A DNA stretch of 64,000 bases, from positions 868,001-932,000 of the forward strand of contig CM022374.1 of the NCBI GenBank assembly GCA_011800155.1. Reading direction: 5' to 3'. A program made the translations under genes and the position numbers. This DNA comes from Flammulina velutipes (lineage: Eukaryota > Basidiomycota > Agaricomycetes > Agaricales > Physalacriaceae). A model generated the notes under the pieces. That model ran no database searches, had not been told where the DNA came from, and saw only the letters and a list, made by a program, of their open reading frames with translations. Shown here piece after piece: positions 51,100 to 63,091 of this stretch; the stretch's first letter is position 1, and every line of letters begins with the position of its first letter.

Positions 51100-53778
51100 T
51101 CAAACGGCTGCAATCAAACCATCAACCACCCACTTGACGTCTTCCACCATCATCAACCATTGTGTTTCCTCGCTGTCGTCAACCACAATCTTACGCCCCC
51201 ACCACGACAAGACCGCGACAACAGACAACAAGCCATTCCTTCCAGGACAAACCATTTGCCCCCACTGGTCGGTGTAAGACTCCCTTCTCCAATACCCATC
51301 ATCGCCCTTAATCCTCCAAGCAGGTTGCATGCCGTCCCACCAATCACAAACATCGGCAACAAACTTTCGCAACTGCGCATCCTCTATCTTCATGTTCTGT
51401 CCTGCAGCGCGATCACATCTCCCTGCGGTTATCCACGCTCCCACTAGGGATGGACGCTGACCACTTGGAATGCTTTGTCTAGGTGACGCCTTGATCCCCT
51501 TCTCTCGAAACCTGCGTTCTAATGTCAACAGACTCATAATCAGCGGCGCTAGCTGTTCTCCACCTCGAGCCTCCACGAACTCTGTCAAGCACGAAACCGT
51601 CCATGCCAGCGTACCCTTCTTTTCCTCCAAGATGTCACCCTTTACCCGCTCAACCAATTCCCCTGCCGACTGCTTATCCATCTCCTCGCTTCCGGATAAA
51701 GAACCTTTCCTGACTGATAGAGCGATGCGCTTTGGTGAAGGGGCAGGCGACGTTGATGCAGGTCGTTTTCTGGTCGATGGATCACGTCTAACAGGCGGGA
51801 CCGCGGATGGCTCTCGTCCAGCAGGTGGAGTAGGCGGAATGGAGGCCTCGCGTCTAGCGGGCGTGGTAGGCGGGACCGCGGATGGTTCGCATCCAGCAGG
51901 TGGAATAGGCGGGACGGATGGTTCGCGTCCAGGAGGCGGGACGGATGGCTCTCGTCCAGCAGGTGGAGTAGGCGGAATGGAGGCCTCGCGTCTAGCGGGC
52001 GTGGTAGGCGGGACCGCGGATGGTTCGCGTCCAGCAGGTGGAATAGGCGGGATGGATGGTTCACGTCCAGGAGGCGGGACAGATGGTTCGCGTCCAGGAG
52101 GCGGGACAGATGGTTCGCGTCCAGGAGGCGGGACAGATGGTTCGCGTCCAGGAGGCGGGACGGATGGGTCGCGTCCAGGAGGCGGGACGGATGGCTCTCG
52201 TCGAGCAGGCGGAGACGTCTCCTTCGCAGCAGATGGCGGGTTTGACTCGGACGATGGGGGCGTACGCTCGACCTGCTCCCCTACACTTTTTTGGACACCA
52301 CTGCCATCCCCATCTCCAGGGACATCCTCTATTTCCCCGCTTGCTATCAGCTGCAGCCCAGCTTCATACATCAACACGTTCGTCTCTGGCACGTGACGCC
52401 CTTGTTGATGCAAATAATTCATCGCCTTGAGGGCAATCCGCGCCCTTCTCGCCTCTCGTGCGCTCTCCTCCGCAGATTTCTCGCTTTTCAAGTGCTCGAA
52501 GTGACTCTTCCAGTCAACAGTGGAAGGGTCTTCGATTATGACGGCTTGCTTCTCTTCCTGGGTGAAGCACGTCAGCACCCATGCCTTATAGAGCTCCTTT
52601 AGCTCCTTCGTTTTCTCGCGCCCGATAAACTCCGGAAACGTCTGAGGTGCGGCGGCCTTGTTCTTGTCTCCACTGATACTAAATCTCAAAATTCAGATGA
52701 TAGCTCTTTCAGCAATTAAAGTGGCCTTACATCATGAAACCAATGTCCCCGTCGAAGGATGCCATCGGACCAGCCATCATGGAAATGATACGTGTCGATG
52801 AGCGCTCCTCTATGGCTCGTGCGACACGGAACAGCAAGCCGGGAGCCGCAGCCACCGTTCTAGCGCAACATGAGCGGGTTGGACTAGACAAATAGGTGCT
52901 CGACTTACGCTGCGACATCGAGAGGCTCTTTGGACACCTCGCTGATCTCCCCGCCCTTCAACCTTATGTTGTACTCCTGTGTAGACTCCTTCCATGTCTC
53001 CCTCTCTTCCTCCGGCAGAACGTCGAACAACTCCTTGGCCACCGCCATCCGATAATTTGGCGGCTCCGGTTCGATAGACGTATCCATGCGGTTAGCCCAC
53101 CTGTCGGCGACGATATCGCGAACCATCTTCCCCTCCGTCCAATTCACATGCATCCAATGCTGGACGACGGAGCGCGCCTTTTTCTTCGCGGGGTCGAGTG
53201 TCGCCAGGATCCGATTGAACGCGGCCTCAGTCTGGCTGTTTCGCCCCGTAGTAGGGTCATTGCCCTCGACTTGCGCCAAACGTTTCATACGCGTCGCGAT
53301 ACGCTAGTGGAGCTCCCGTCAGTTTCGTCGTTACAGCACACGTCGTTTTGTGTTCACGCACCTTGTTATATTCCCTAATATACTCCAACATTTTCTTTGT
53401 TTCCTCTTCACTGAGGCTTGGGGGAACCGGGGGTTGGGTCATCTTGATGTCGAAAACCAGGCTAGTTGGCTCGTCGGTATCCTTCATTGGGTAGGGAAAG
53501 TGGTGATGATAGCAGTTTTGAATTTCCAACATTTTTTGTGCCTCTGCTTGCCAGCCTTCGCGTCGAGCCTTGAGGTAGCTGGGAAGCATCAGTCGGAATA
53601 GGTAATCGCGTTGACCTTCTGCCCATCCTTTGTTGCTTTTCCGGTCGCCTTTCGCCACTTTCACGTATCGGCTCTTAGCCACTTTAGCCGCATTCTTGGA
53701 GAGGGCCTTCTTTTTTGGTGATGAGCTCGACGACGTCTTGGAGGGAGACTTCGGAGCACGTGTGGCGGTGGGAGACAT
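51100..53778 (-). CDS. Proline-rich repeat protein with HMG-like segments
   Basis: I do not recognise a named family. The first exon is basic (PKSPSKTSSSSSPKKKALSK) and then helical (KGWAEGQRDYLFRLMLPSYL). Exon 2 has AKKKARSVVQHWMHVNWTEG, MAVAKELFDVLPEEERETWK and ESTQEYNIRLKGG, the last two resembling the helices of an HMG-box. Next are VARAIEERSSTRIISMMAGP and ELYKAWVLTCFTQEEKQAVI, a linker of about 140 residues made of Pro-rich repeats, and a C-terminal helical part (DILEEKKGTLAWTVSCLTEF, LIMSLLTLERRFREKG) ending in Trp-rich strands. At least four exons join in frame. The pattern suggests a DNA-binding accessory protein of the neighbouring KDZ element, but this is inference. Confidence 0.6.
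51780..52215 (-). repeat. 27-bp coding tandem repeat (PSVPPPGRE)
   Basis: On the minus strand the unit encodes PSVPPPGRE/D. Five or six near-exact copies lie at about 52060-52215. Below them are two copies of a longer block of about 130 bp that reads PSIPPIPPAGREPSAVPPTT then ARREASIPPTPPAG, with the simple unit between them. The high nucleotide identity between copies indicates recent expansion. Confidence 0.85.
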
Positions 53779-53975
53779 TGTGGCGGATTTACTGAGTGAG
53801 GCAAAAGACGTTTGCTACAGGACCGTGAATGGCGGCGGCTGTGTGACCGTCTCGCATGGCCAGGGCGCTGCTGCATCGGGCTTCATTTTCAAATACGCCA
53901 CAATCTTGCTATAAATCAAAGTCTGTTTGGTCTTCTTTATTCGCATTTCTAATTGATACTTCCACCTCGAGTTTC
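53779..53975. promoter_or_regulatory. Divergent promoter of the island
   Basis: Fewer than 200 bp separate the start codons of the Pro-rich gene (minus) and the first RNase H1-N-like gene (plus), so the two probably share control elements. A possible TATA-like TATAAATC is at 53910. Confidence 0.45.
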
Positions 53976-54653
53976 ATGGCAACCTTCGTCTCCTCCCCTG
54001 TTTACGGCGCTGGACTCCCACCGCCGCAGACCGTGGCAGAGAAGTCTGTCTCCATCCGTTAGTCTACCTTTTTCTCAATGATGCGACCTTGCTAACCACT
54101 CCGTAGCTTCCCTCGACCGTGGAGCACCATATTTCACGGAGCCCGGCGTGACTTACAGAGACGAATCCCACCACTGGGTCGTTGGCCGTGCCTTCGACCA
54201 AGTCCCCCGACCGATATTCACCCCGTCCTCATCTCCATGAGCATGATCGATGGCGACAGAAAGCCGACATTTTACGTCGTTCTTCGTGGCAGTCGGGTTG
54301 GTATCCTGCTTGACAGGTACGTCGAGTCTCAACCAACTGTCCTTATATTTTCTAAAGTCGTACCCCAGCGCTATTGCCACCTCGTTCACCAATGGCATGA
54401 CCGACGGCTACAAATTCAAATCGAGAAGTCAGGTGCATGCCGTGCAGGAATTCAACCGATTTAATGCGCTGGGGGAAGTCAAGATTTGCCGCGCAAGGAA
54501 GCATAGCCCGTAAGTCCTCTACCTTTTGCTCCTTCGGTCTTTGTCATTCACTCTCTGTTTAGACAAGTCATTATTACCGCCAACTGGCGCATTATCGTTG
54601 GGACTCTGGCCCTCTTAGCAGTCGGGTATCTGTACCTTTTGTCGCGAGCCTAG
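53976..54653 (+). CDS. RNase H1 N-terminal-like protein with C-terminal membrane anchor
   Basis: The first part (MATFVSSPVYGAGLPPPQTV, then PSLDRGAPYFTEPGVTYRDE) leads to a module resembling the RNase H1 N-terminal fold, also seen in caulimovirus viroplasmin: PTFYVVLRGSRVGILLD, then after an intron FTNGMTDGYKFKSRSQVHAV and QEFNRF. The last exon adds a hydrophobic helix at the very C-terminus (WRIIVGTLALLAVGYLYLL), as in tail-anchored proteins. Between HHWVVGRAFDQ and MSMIDGD the frame changes without a clean intron, so there may be a frameshift or an unseen small intron. There is no RNase H catalytic domain. The module usually binds RNA/DNA hybrid or dsRNA. Confidence 0.5.
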
Positions 54654-54736
54654 AGCATGTGGTATATACGTGACATACTAGTGACTGTATCAACGCCACA
54701 ACAATGTGACATTTGCCTTGCCCTCTCACTTCCACC

Positions 54737-55720
54737 ATGCCTCCACGTAACCATGTCATTGTCGTCGCTTCCGACAGTGACGACGATCCCACCGAATATT
54801 CTGAGGATGGCTCGAGTAGCGACGGCGAAGTGTCAGTTACATCACTCAGTGTGTCGTCTGTGCCATCGATCGCTCCCTCTACTGCCTCAGCCTCATCTGA
54901 TTCCTTGGCCTCGACGGAGGCGCACTCCTCAGCCGACGATTTGCATGAGCTGATGAATGAATTATCACTCCGCGGCCCCGATGATCAGACTGTCTACAGT
55001 CTCTCCGCACCAAACGGTGGAAACCAGGTACATTTAACCGCGCAGTGGCATGTTATTTCACTCCTGTGGTTCCCTTCTAATTTGACCTTTGCGCTAGGGA
55101 ACAGGCAGGGTACCTTCGCGATACGCGAGGTTTCCACGTCCAGGCGCTCCAGAAACGCCAGAAGCCCAGAGAAAAGGCTGACGCCTACGTTGTTTTTGTT
55201 GGACGCGCTCCCGCCGTCTACACACAGTGGTACGTATCTTACATTCAAAGCTTTGCAACCTGCCTCCTGGCCGTCTAACTCTTTTGGTAGGCCTGCATGC
55301 AAGGCCGCTGTCACGCGGTTTTCTGGTGCTATCTATCAGGGCTATCGCACAATCGAGGATGCCCACGCTGCATTTGATTATGCTCATAACCAAGGCTGGA
55401 CGCGCAACCAACCGGGTGTCGCGCGTCCTTTTCCAATCCCACCCGACATCGATGCCTTGGCAGCCCTCCGCGTGGGTGCCATTACCGACAGGTGGTATGT
55501 AGTCACAGTTGGAACCGTCCCGGGGATTTACCGCTGCTTGTCTGTCCAGTTTTATTTGTGGCGTATCAATTACTGACGACCTCACCTTAGCATCCAGTGC
55601 GCAGTCAGCACCATTGGTGTCTCGGGATCAGTGCAGAACTCTTACACTGACGAGATGGTCGCGCGCCGAGCCTTTCAAAAGGCGATGGAGTCGGGATGTG
55701 TTCGAGCCACTGGACTGTAA
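54737..55720 (+). CDS. Protein with two RNase H1 N-terminal-like modules
   Basis: An acidic Ser-rich N-terminus (ASDSDDDPTEYSEDGSSSDG and following) is followed by two modules of the RNase H1 N-terminal type. The first reads YVVFVGRAPAVYTQW, then PACKAAVTRFSGAIYQGYRT and IEDAHAAFDYAH, a good match to the family pattern (YxVxxGxxPGIYxxWxxCxxxVxGFxGAxYxxFxxxxEA). The second is shorter: RWYVVTVGTVPGIYRC, then AVSTIGVSGSVQNSY and DEMVARRAFQKAM. Introns lie near 55029-55100, 55230-55290 and 55500-55590. The stop is TAA at 55718-55720. No catalytic RNase H domain is present. It is probably a nucleic-acid-binding accessory factor; association with the transposon is inferred from position. Confidence 0.6.
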
Positions 55721-56340
55721 CGTTGAATAAACTATCCCCCGTGTATCTTCCATAAAGCTTGTATATGATATATCTCGTTGCTGCCTTGATACGATGGTTA
55801 AATTATTGAGGACACCATTTCCACCGGTGCCAACGACCAAAGTTGGCATACTACGAGATATAACTCATCGCCGGCAAATGCCGCTGTGGCGTTAGATACC
55901 CTCGAACTTGCCATAGTTCTGAGTTCTGACTTCCTGATACTTCGGAATTGGTGCTATATACATGTCCTATTGATGTTCTACTTATTTCCAATGTCAAACG
56001 AGCATTATGCCATTGTATAGGCTGCAATAATTGCCGAAACTTTTTCATAATCACAAAACTACCTACTGCAAGGTCAATTCTCGGTGGGGTTTGTACTATA
56101 AAACAGATCTGGGAGCTGTATAGAATAGAATTAAGGTCAATGTAAGTGTTACAGCTCTCTTTAGGCAAGTCAATGTCTGTAATACGACTGGACGTCTCAT
56201 ACTTGTCTTAAGGAATTGTGGTTTTGGCTTGAACCCTTATATTGACTTTGTACACAAAACTTTTGGCCCACACTACTTATCATCTGTAGAATCACATCCC
56301 GCTTAGTCCGGAGACTATCGGTTTATTAGATCTCTTACTA
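55721..56340. other. Intergenic region, no gene seen
   Basis: About 620 bp, AT-rich from 55730 to 56230. No family-like frames, repeats or RNA genes are visible. Confidence 0.45.
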
Positions 56341-56630
56341 TGGCCCTCCGTCGACGTCTCCGACGACGCGGAAACAGCGGCCCGGTGGTTCCAGCAGCAC
56401 CTTTCTCGTCTTTAAACCATCACCTCACACTGTGTTCGGTATCCTTGTACTCACAGGCGCAGCCCTACAATGAATCACCATCGTCTCCCATGTACTGTGA
56501 CGGCGCAGCAGCTACATAGATGTTGTCGCGCCAGAAAAACCAAGGATGGATCAAATTCCCTTGTCTACTGGCACCGAAACGCAAGCACGTTGCCGTCAAA
56601 TAGGTTCCAAATTCTTGCCCTCTCTCTACC

Positions 56631-58769
56631 ATGGCTGACGACGACTCAGACGTTAACCTCAGCGTCGACTCAGATGTCGAACTGATCACCTCACCACGAA
56701 AGGTAGCCAAGATTCGTAGACTCTCGTCTCTACGCACGAAAACTCGTCGACCTATTCCAACTCTTGGTCGACGTCCAGGTGCAGCTCCCATCGTCGTTCG
56801 TCGGTCGGGGCCAACACCGTCTGCCAGGGTCACTGTCCAGCGCGTCGCAGGCCAAGTCCAAGCCATACTGGCCTTTGTCAAGAAGAAGAGGGTGCTAGAC
56901 GAGGTTCGTCGTCGCAAGGATTCTGTCACGCCTGGTCGCACACTGTCCAAGGGCAAAAGTGCCGGTAAATCCAGTTCTGCGGGAAAACGGAAAGACTTGG
57001 TCCAAAAGGCTTCTGAGTCGTCCCAGACTGACGACGAGGAATCTGACTCTGACGAGAACTCGGACGACGAAGAGGCTGTGAAAGTCGTTTGCAAACCCCC
57101 CACGTAGGCCAAAAATTGCCCCATTTTTTTTGTGTACTCACTAGTACGCCTAGTTCTGAAACACAGGATTCCGACGAAGACGAGCGGGGCAGTGCGCCCA
57201 CGAAAGATCTTTTGGAACGCTCAAAGCCAGTATAATTTTGCTTCGGACCTTGCATCACCATATTGACATGTCCTTTCTAGCCTAGCCAACGACCTCGTTC
57301 ACGGCTCACCCAAGGAGAGACCCTATGACTCAGAAGAGGAGGACCCCGCAGCAATCGTTGCGGAATGCCAAGCGTGGGTCAAATGTTTCCTACGCTGTTT
57401 ACTTGACTGACATCGACTCCCAGCTCTATCAGTGCATCTCTCCGCGTACAACGACCTATCCTGGAGGATTATCAACTGGGCGCCGCGGTCATGTACATCC
57501 GTATGTATCGCATCCCATCGCAGCGCGTCATTTTAAAGCTCATCGTTTGATTTTTAGCTGCTGCTGGGCTACGGGAAGGGGATGCGCCTGGCTGGTATAA
57601 GCCTGCGGAAGAGGCATATGTTCACCCCGAGGTAGTAGCCCTGCTCAACAACAACAACCTCAGTCACCTCCGGGACAAGTTTGCGCTCATCGGAGTCTAC
57701 ACCCATCTCGATGTTGTTCAGCTTTGTCTGGAAATGCAAGGTCGCAATGGATGGGCGGTGAAGTACAACCTTCTGAAGGGACTTGAACTGCAGCCTCAGT
57801 CAGTTGACTGGCACTCCCTCCTCAATGTCCTCACCCATTACGCTAGACCTGTTTAGTTTCAGAATATCGCAAAATGCATTGATTGGCCCCTCGTTATCAT
57901 CCGCTTTCGCCCGTAAGGTCTGATCGTAAGGTCTGATACAGTTTCCGTACGCCACAAGGTATTTGCAATGTGACGCCACCAGATGTTGCACCACATGTTG
58001 ATTCACGGACTCCCTGCAAACCGCACCCGTAGGTACGCTGCTTGCTATCTCTTGCTTCTTCGACATGGTGCCCATGAATTCAGAGGTCTTGGATGTGGCG
58101 TCGGATGATGCTCAAATGTAAGTTGCTTGAATTGTCGAGCATTGTGGAATACTAATCTCAGTCGGGGACCAACAGTATCATCAAGGCCCATATGTATCAA
58201 GTACGTGGGGGCTCGTCGAACGTTGGCTGGGAATCGATGTCAGGTATGTCACTTGGTTGGCAAGAGTGTATATTGGTATTGACTGTTCTACAGCGAACGA
58301 GGAGCTAATTACAGAACTCCAGGCATTGAAAGCATCGTTTCTAATTCCACGTCTGCTCGCTGTAGGAGTGGGCACAATGGAGGATTTACAATATCTGGGC
58401 GGCATCACTATCACACGACCATATCCCAATATCGTCCGTATGGCTCTGGGGCTCCCTGAAGGCGATGATTGGGCAATTTTTCGCTTTGCGCTTCAACGAT
58501 TGGCGTTCCTTGCTGGTAATCTTCTATGGCTGGCAGATCCGATTCGCTCGGGCATCTCTTCGAGGCGTACGTGCTCGTCAAGGGGAAAAATGTGGATCAC
58601 TAATAGATCTACAGGCATTGACATATGGCAGAAAACCCACTCCTACTTCGAAGACCGCGTCAAGCAGGCGTTGTTTAGTCAGACGGTGCAAATGTTGAAG
58701 TCTGATAGTGATAGCAGGTGTCGTATGCTTCGTGGACTGGAGGCTCGTTGGGTGATGTCTATTGTATAA
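56631..58769 (+). CDS. Hypothetical protein of the KDZ island
   Basis: I do not recognise the family. Exon 1 encodes a strongly charged N-terminus (MADDDSDVNLSVDSDVELIT, KVAKIRRLSSLRTKTRRPIP) and an acidic run (DDEESDSDENSDDEEA). Following exons give DSDEDERGSAPTKDLLERSK, PYDSEEEDPAAIVAECQAWV and LREGDAPGWYKPAEEAYVHP, then EVVALLNNNNLSHLRDKFAL, QLCLEMQGRNGWAVKYNLLK and a last part LNVLTHYARP. The exons at 58257-58769 (ELITELQALKASFLIPRLLA, MALGLPEGDDWAIFRFALQR) probably belong to the same gene. An alternative start is the Arg-rich MALRRRLRRRG at 56341. Joins after 57850 are uncertain, and a small 13-bp tandem duplication (GTAAGGTCTGAT) lies near 57912. Confidence 0.4.
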
Positions 58770-58884
58770 AACAGTGTTATTATGTGTGGTTTATATTCGT
58801 GAAAGTGTATGAATGTTTAATGGTGCGGCGAATTAACGAACCAAAGACGCTAAAGTACAAGTGAGAAACTAAAAATAAAACAGC

Positions 58885-58972
58885 TGCCGTCCGGCTCGAA
58901 CTCTCGACTTGTCCCATAGTGGTACTAATAGAGCATCTCAAACAGCTGAGCCATAGACCTGCCTCTAACACA
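58885..58972 (-). other. tRNA-like sequence with A and B boxes
   Basis: On the minus strand, TGGCTCAGCTGTTTGAGATG (58934-58953) fits the A box with D-arm and GAGTTCGAGCCGG (58891-58903) fits the B box. An AT-rich tail with T runs follows. The acceptor and T-stems do not pair fully, so it is a tRNA pseudogene or a SINE head rather than a tRNA gene. It sits between the unknown gene and the KDZ transposase. Confidence 0.4.
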
Positions 58973-59123
58973 CGTTCAGTGAGCAATACTATACGCATAC
59001 GGTCGATGACGCGTTCAATCTACTTTGGGAACGACACCAGACAACACCCTTAACAACACACAACGATGACAAAAATTTCCAATGTCTTGCTGGAGGCTTC
59101 CGACTTGATCCCTGAAACGCTGA

Positions 59124-62100
59124 ATGTCTGCACGACGAGGACGCCCCCGTAAAAATGCGCCAGAGCCGTCTCTGTTTGATTCCCCGGATGACAATGGGCA
59201 AAAAACCACTGACTTCATTTTCACCATGGATAAGGAAGGCCGTCCATCTACCCAACCTCTGGAAGCTAGCCAACCTGCCCCACCCAACGCTGGGGAATCG
59301 TCCAAATTGCCGTCGCCGACTGGCCTCGATGAATACTCGACTGCCGATTTCGAAGACAACTGGGTCGACCCCCTTCCAGAGGCCACCGAGCATCCCACTG
59401 AACGAGAGGAGGTGGAAAACGAGTCTGATACAGACGACGAGCTGCAGAGGGACACAGGGAAGAGGAAGAAACGTGCTGCGGTGAGCCTTGGTTTTGATAG
59501 TGTCGAGGTCGTTTTCCTAATTGGTTGCAGGATGACCCTATGGCAGACTGGCGACCATGGATCGACAGTTTTCTGTGCGAGAGCCTTCGTTTCCACGGGC
59601 GAAGCTATGACTATGGTGTTTGGCAGTGTGATACCTGCGGGGTTCCATGCCTCGAGTCAACCACGGAGCCAGGAAGAGTCGCCAAGGGCATGGAAGAGAC
59701 TCAGGATGTCGAGGTCCAGGACGTCGAGGCTCGGGACGTCGAGGCTCAGGACCATCCCCGCTCCGTGGAAGAGCTCTACCGATGCCGAACGTGTGGCTCT
59801 TTTCACGAGTGCGCCGTGTGCTGTCTCAAGCGCCACCAGCGAACACCTCTACATAAGATCGAAGTGAGTACAAATTTCCTTTATTTTTGTGAGCGCACCG
59901 CTGAACGCCAAACAGGTTTGGCGTTCTGGATTTTGGGCTCGTATCTCCCTCAGCCAAATGGGTCTTGTCTATCAAGTCAACCATGGAGGTGGAATCTGCA
60001 TCTTGCCAGACCCCACACCACGCTTACTGACGGTCATGGACGTCACTGGCGTGCACGTCGTAGACTGTCGGTACTGCGCATGCAATCGATCGTTAGGAAT
60101 CCTACCATGGCAGCAATTGTTTCGGGATGGTTGGTACCCAGCGACGACCCGCATACCACAGTCAGTCGTGACGATGGAGGTTTTGGATCTGTACCGGCGC
60201 TTGAAAGTGGTCGGAACATTGAATGTGCGGGACTTCGTGACCTGTTTGGAGGATATGTCAGATCCATGGGGGACAGACCCACCTCCTGATCGCTATAAAG
60301 TATTTGCCCGAGTCGCTCGCCAGTACGCTTTCCTGGCTCGTGTGAGGCGATCCGGCATCGCGCATACCCCTGGTAGGCTCGCGTCTGCACGGACAGGAAG
60401 CCTTGTCGTCAAATGCTGGGCTTGTCCACGTGTTGGCATCAACCTTCCCCTTGGATGGGAATCTGCTCCGAAGGAAATGCAGTACGTTTCGCCTCTTCAT
60501 TTGCTTCATGATGTCTTATATCCATGCCCAGATATCTCTACCGTCCCACTCTCTCCGTGGATGCAAATTTTCGAATGGTCTGCCGAATGCGCCAATCATC
60601 CAGATTGGACCCTCCACTGTATCCTGGTCTAGGCGTTCAAGTGCCAGATGAATTATACCACAACTGGCTACGCAAATATGTAACGGAAGACGAGGTAATT
60701 TTTGTTGCCGTTTCTATAACAGAGTGTCTGACATGATTTGTAGGCATCGAGCTGTATCTCCTTTGCGGCGTTGATGCAAAAGGACACTAAATTTACGACG
60801 GGGCTGCGTTGGGCAGGGGTCGTGGGAGTCATCTGCGCTCGACATGAGCTTATGCTTGGGCTTGGAGATCTTGAAAAGGGCGAGCGGTAAGTTCTATTTT
60901 CAAGACGTTCGACGCTGTAGCTGACAAGTTTTAGGTATAAAAATACAGATTTTGTCCTGCATTGGGTGCTTTGCCATCTGTCGGCGACCCAGACGGCAGT
61001 GACTTATGACATTGCCTGCCAGTATAGCAAACATTTCAGACGTCGTGTGCTAGCTCTCCAGGAATACATTCGAGAACAGATCGCTGCCTTGCCGGCTCCT
61101 TTGCGAGCACTCAATCATCCAAATCTCCGGGAACCCACTTTGTCGGAGATCGTTTGGGCGCTTCCAATCTGGCATGGAAACGTGCACGAGATTGATTGCG
61201 AGACGGAGAATTCTGTGAAGTACCAACCGGGGCTTGGAAAGACGGATGGCGAGGGTATAGAGCGAGTGTGGTCGGTCATGAACCCCATGTCATACATTAC
61301 GAAAGAAGAACAACCAGGCGCGCGCCACGACGACCACGAGGACTTGCTCAACAGAGTGAGTTTCAAAAAAAATACGAATCAAGGTTTGTCTCGTTACTGT
61401 GTTGTGCTACATGTTCATGACATTGTCTTAGGTTCTACGCTAGCGAGACGATTACGCATTGCACTATTGGAGAAAGTTGTTCAAGTCGACGCATTCAACG
61501 AGATCTCGGCTACATTGACGCCGGAACTACGTGAGGATTGGCTCAAGCGAGTGCGCGACTGGGAGGGAGATCATACAAAACCAAACCCGTTTCGCCCCCC
61601 TGGCAAGAGTTAGTATTTGTCCTGCGTCTGTTTGAAACCTGATGCTGATGTCCTGGCAGACAGCTTGACGGAGGCGCAAGTTCGTGCGGAGCTTCATACC
61701 ACTGAACTCAAGGAGATGGAGCAGCTATTGCGCAAGGACAATGATGGAGCCGACTCCGACTCCGAAACAGGGAATCATGCCCCCACGAAGTCGAAGGGGA
61801 CGCCCCAAAAGAAGACGCGTCACGTGAAGTCGATAACGATGGGAGCATTTCTGGTCATGGGCTTGCAGCTGGAGGAGGCGCAGTGAGTCATACATGACAT
61901 GAAAATCATGGTTCTAACTGGTTTCTAACAGGCGGAAAATGGCGATGGCAAAGAGCGCCCCGGTGGCTGTGACGCCAAATCAGGACGGAAAAATCAGAGA
62001 AAGACGCGTTGCATGGTTGGCGAAGCTCAACCACTTTCGACGCCACCAGGATCGGTTGATGCCAGGTGTGGCCGAGGTCCTGGAGGATGAAGAGGAGGAA

Positions 62101-63091
62101 CGACGAGAGAAGCATCTGAAGCAGGCTGGAGAAAAGGGCGAGAAGGATATTCCTCAACTAGAGGCAGAGGACATCAAACTGTACCTACCGTCTCATTGCG
62201 ACGTCAATGTGGAGGGTCTGTGCCCACCGGCTCTGCGTCAAAAGGAGGCGACATTGCGACGGGGACAATGCAACGACGCACTGCTGGAACTTCGCGCTCG
62301 CCTCATTGCTCGACGGCACTTGGTCAACTTCCGCAACGCTAACACTACTGGTCAACGTCAGACGACACGATCGGCTTCATGCATACAGTTGATTGGCGAG
62401 AAAATACGGGAGGCAACATCGAAGTACCGCAGGGCACGTGAGGCGTTGATTGCATTGGTCGGACAGACATCGACGGCGGCGTTTCGTCCTTTGCTGCAGG
62501 AGGATATTGAACTCTTTTCGCCGGGGGAATCTGACTCACTGTCCGTCAAGAAGTTGGGGCGACTTTCTGGTCGGGACAGCCGGGTGACTGCGTCGGGAAG
62601 GAAATCTGACAAAGTGGGGGAGGGGTCGACGCGGCAAAGAGTGTCATGGATATGGACGGTCGGTGGTGAGCCTGGCGAGGAGGAAGAATTCCTGCACGAA
62701 TGTAAGCACTTACATTGAATTTTTTTCCCCCCGAGACTGATTATCTTTAGGTGTGCGTGTCGAGTGGTCGAAGGCACTGGCGCGCAGGGACCGTTGGGAG
62801 GAGGAGGTAGCACTCTTAAAGGAGGAAATGCGCAGAACTTTGCGCTCCTTGAGATGGGAGGAGCGGGAATGGCGCGCTCGCGCTGATAGGCCCAAATTAG
62901 CCGAGGAAATGCAGGCGGTCAGCGATGGACGTATTGCGTATGCTCGGAAACAGGCGCAAGGGTTACTGGATGTACGTGTCGCTTTTGAGAAGCTTTGGTT
63001 GCGGAGTGAGCCATCTCGCGGGCAGAAGGCGGGACCGATGGACGCGCACGCAGTGGCGGCGGCGACGGCAATCATAACCGGGATGCAATAG
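59124..63091 (+). CDS. CxC2-type KDZ transposase
   Basis: This is a DDE-type transposase of the Kyakuja-Dileera-Zisupton superfamily. The N-terminus has an AT-hook-like motif (MSARRGRPRKNAPEP) and acidic stretches. The CxC2 zinc cluster follows: YGVWQCDTCGVPC, then YRCRTCGSFHECAVCCLKRH and PLHKIEVWRSGFW. Next are VTGVHVVDCRYCACNRSLGI, LFRDGWYPATTRIPQS and SVDANFRM (first acidic residue region). The core motif is TYDIACQYSKHF, then IWHGNVHEIDCETENSVKYQ and GEGIERVWSVMNPMSYITKE. The C-terminal third is charged and helical (coiled coil), ending in ITGMQ. About nine introns. No stop breaks the core exons, so it looks intact or recently so. A DVEVQDVEARDVEAQD repeat near 59715 is a local expansion. 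Confidence 0.85.

Larger units (their letters stand above)
51100..63091. mobile_element. Putative composite KDZ element with companion genes
   Basis: Five genes cluster here: one on the minus strand and four on the plus strand, the last being the KDZ transposase. None of the companions resembles a housekeeping gene, and the flanks hold repeats and another transposon. I could not identify terminal inverted repeats or a target-site duplication by eye, so the limits are those of the genes. It may be one large element or several nested ones. Confidence 0.4.

Noticed and set aside
51470..52396. Plus-strand frame of 308 codons rich in Gly, Asp, Ser and Arg
   Set aside because: It is the antisense of the Pro-rich repeat of the minus-strand gene. 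The repeat keeps both strands open. Flanking parts of the frame show no conserved features.
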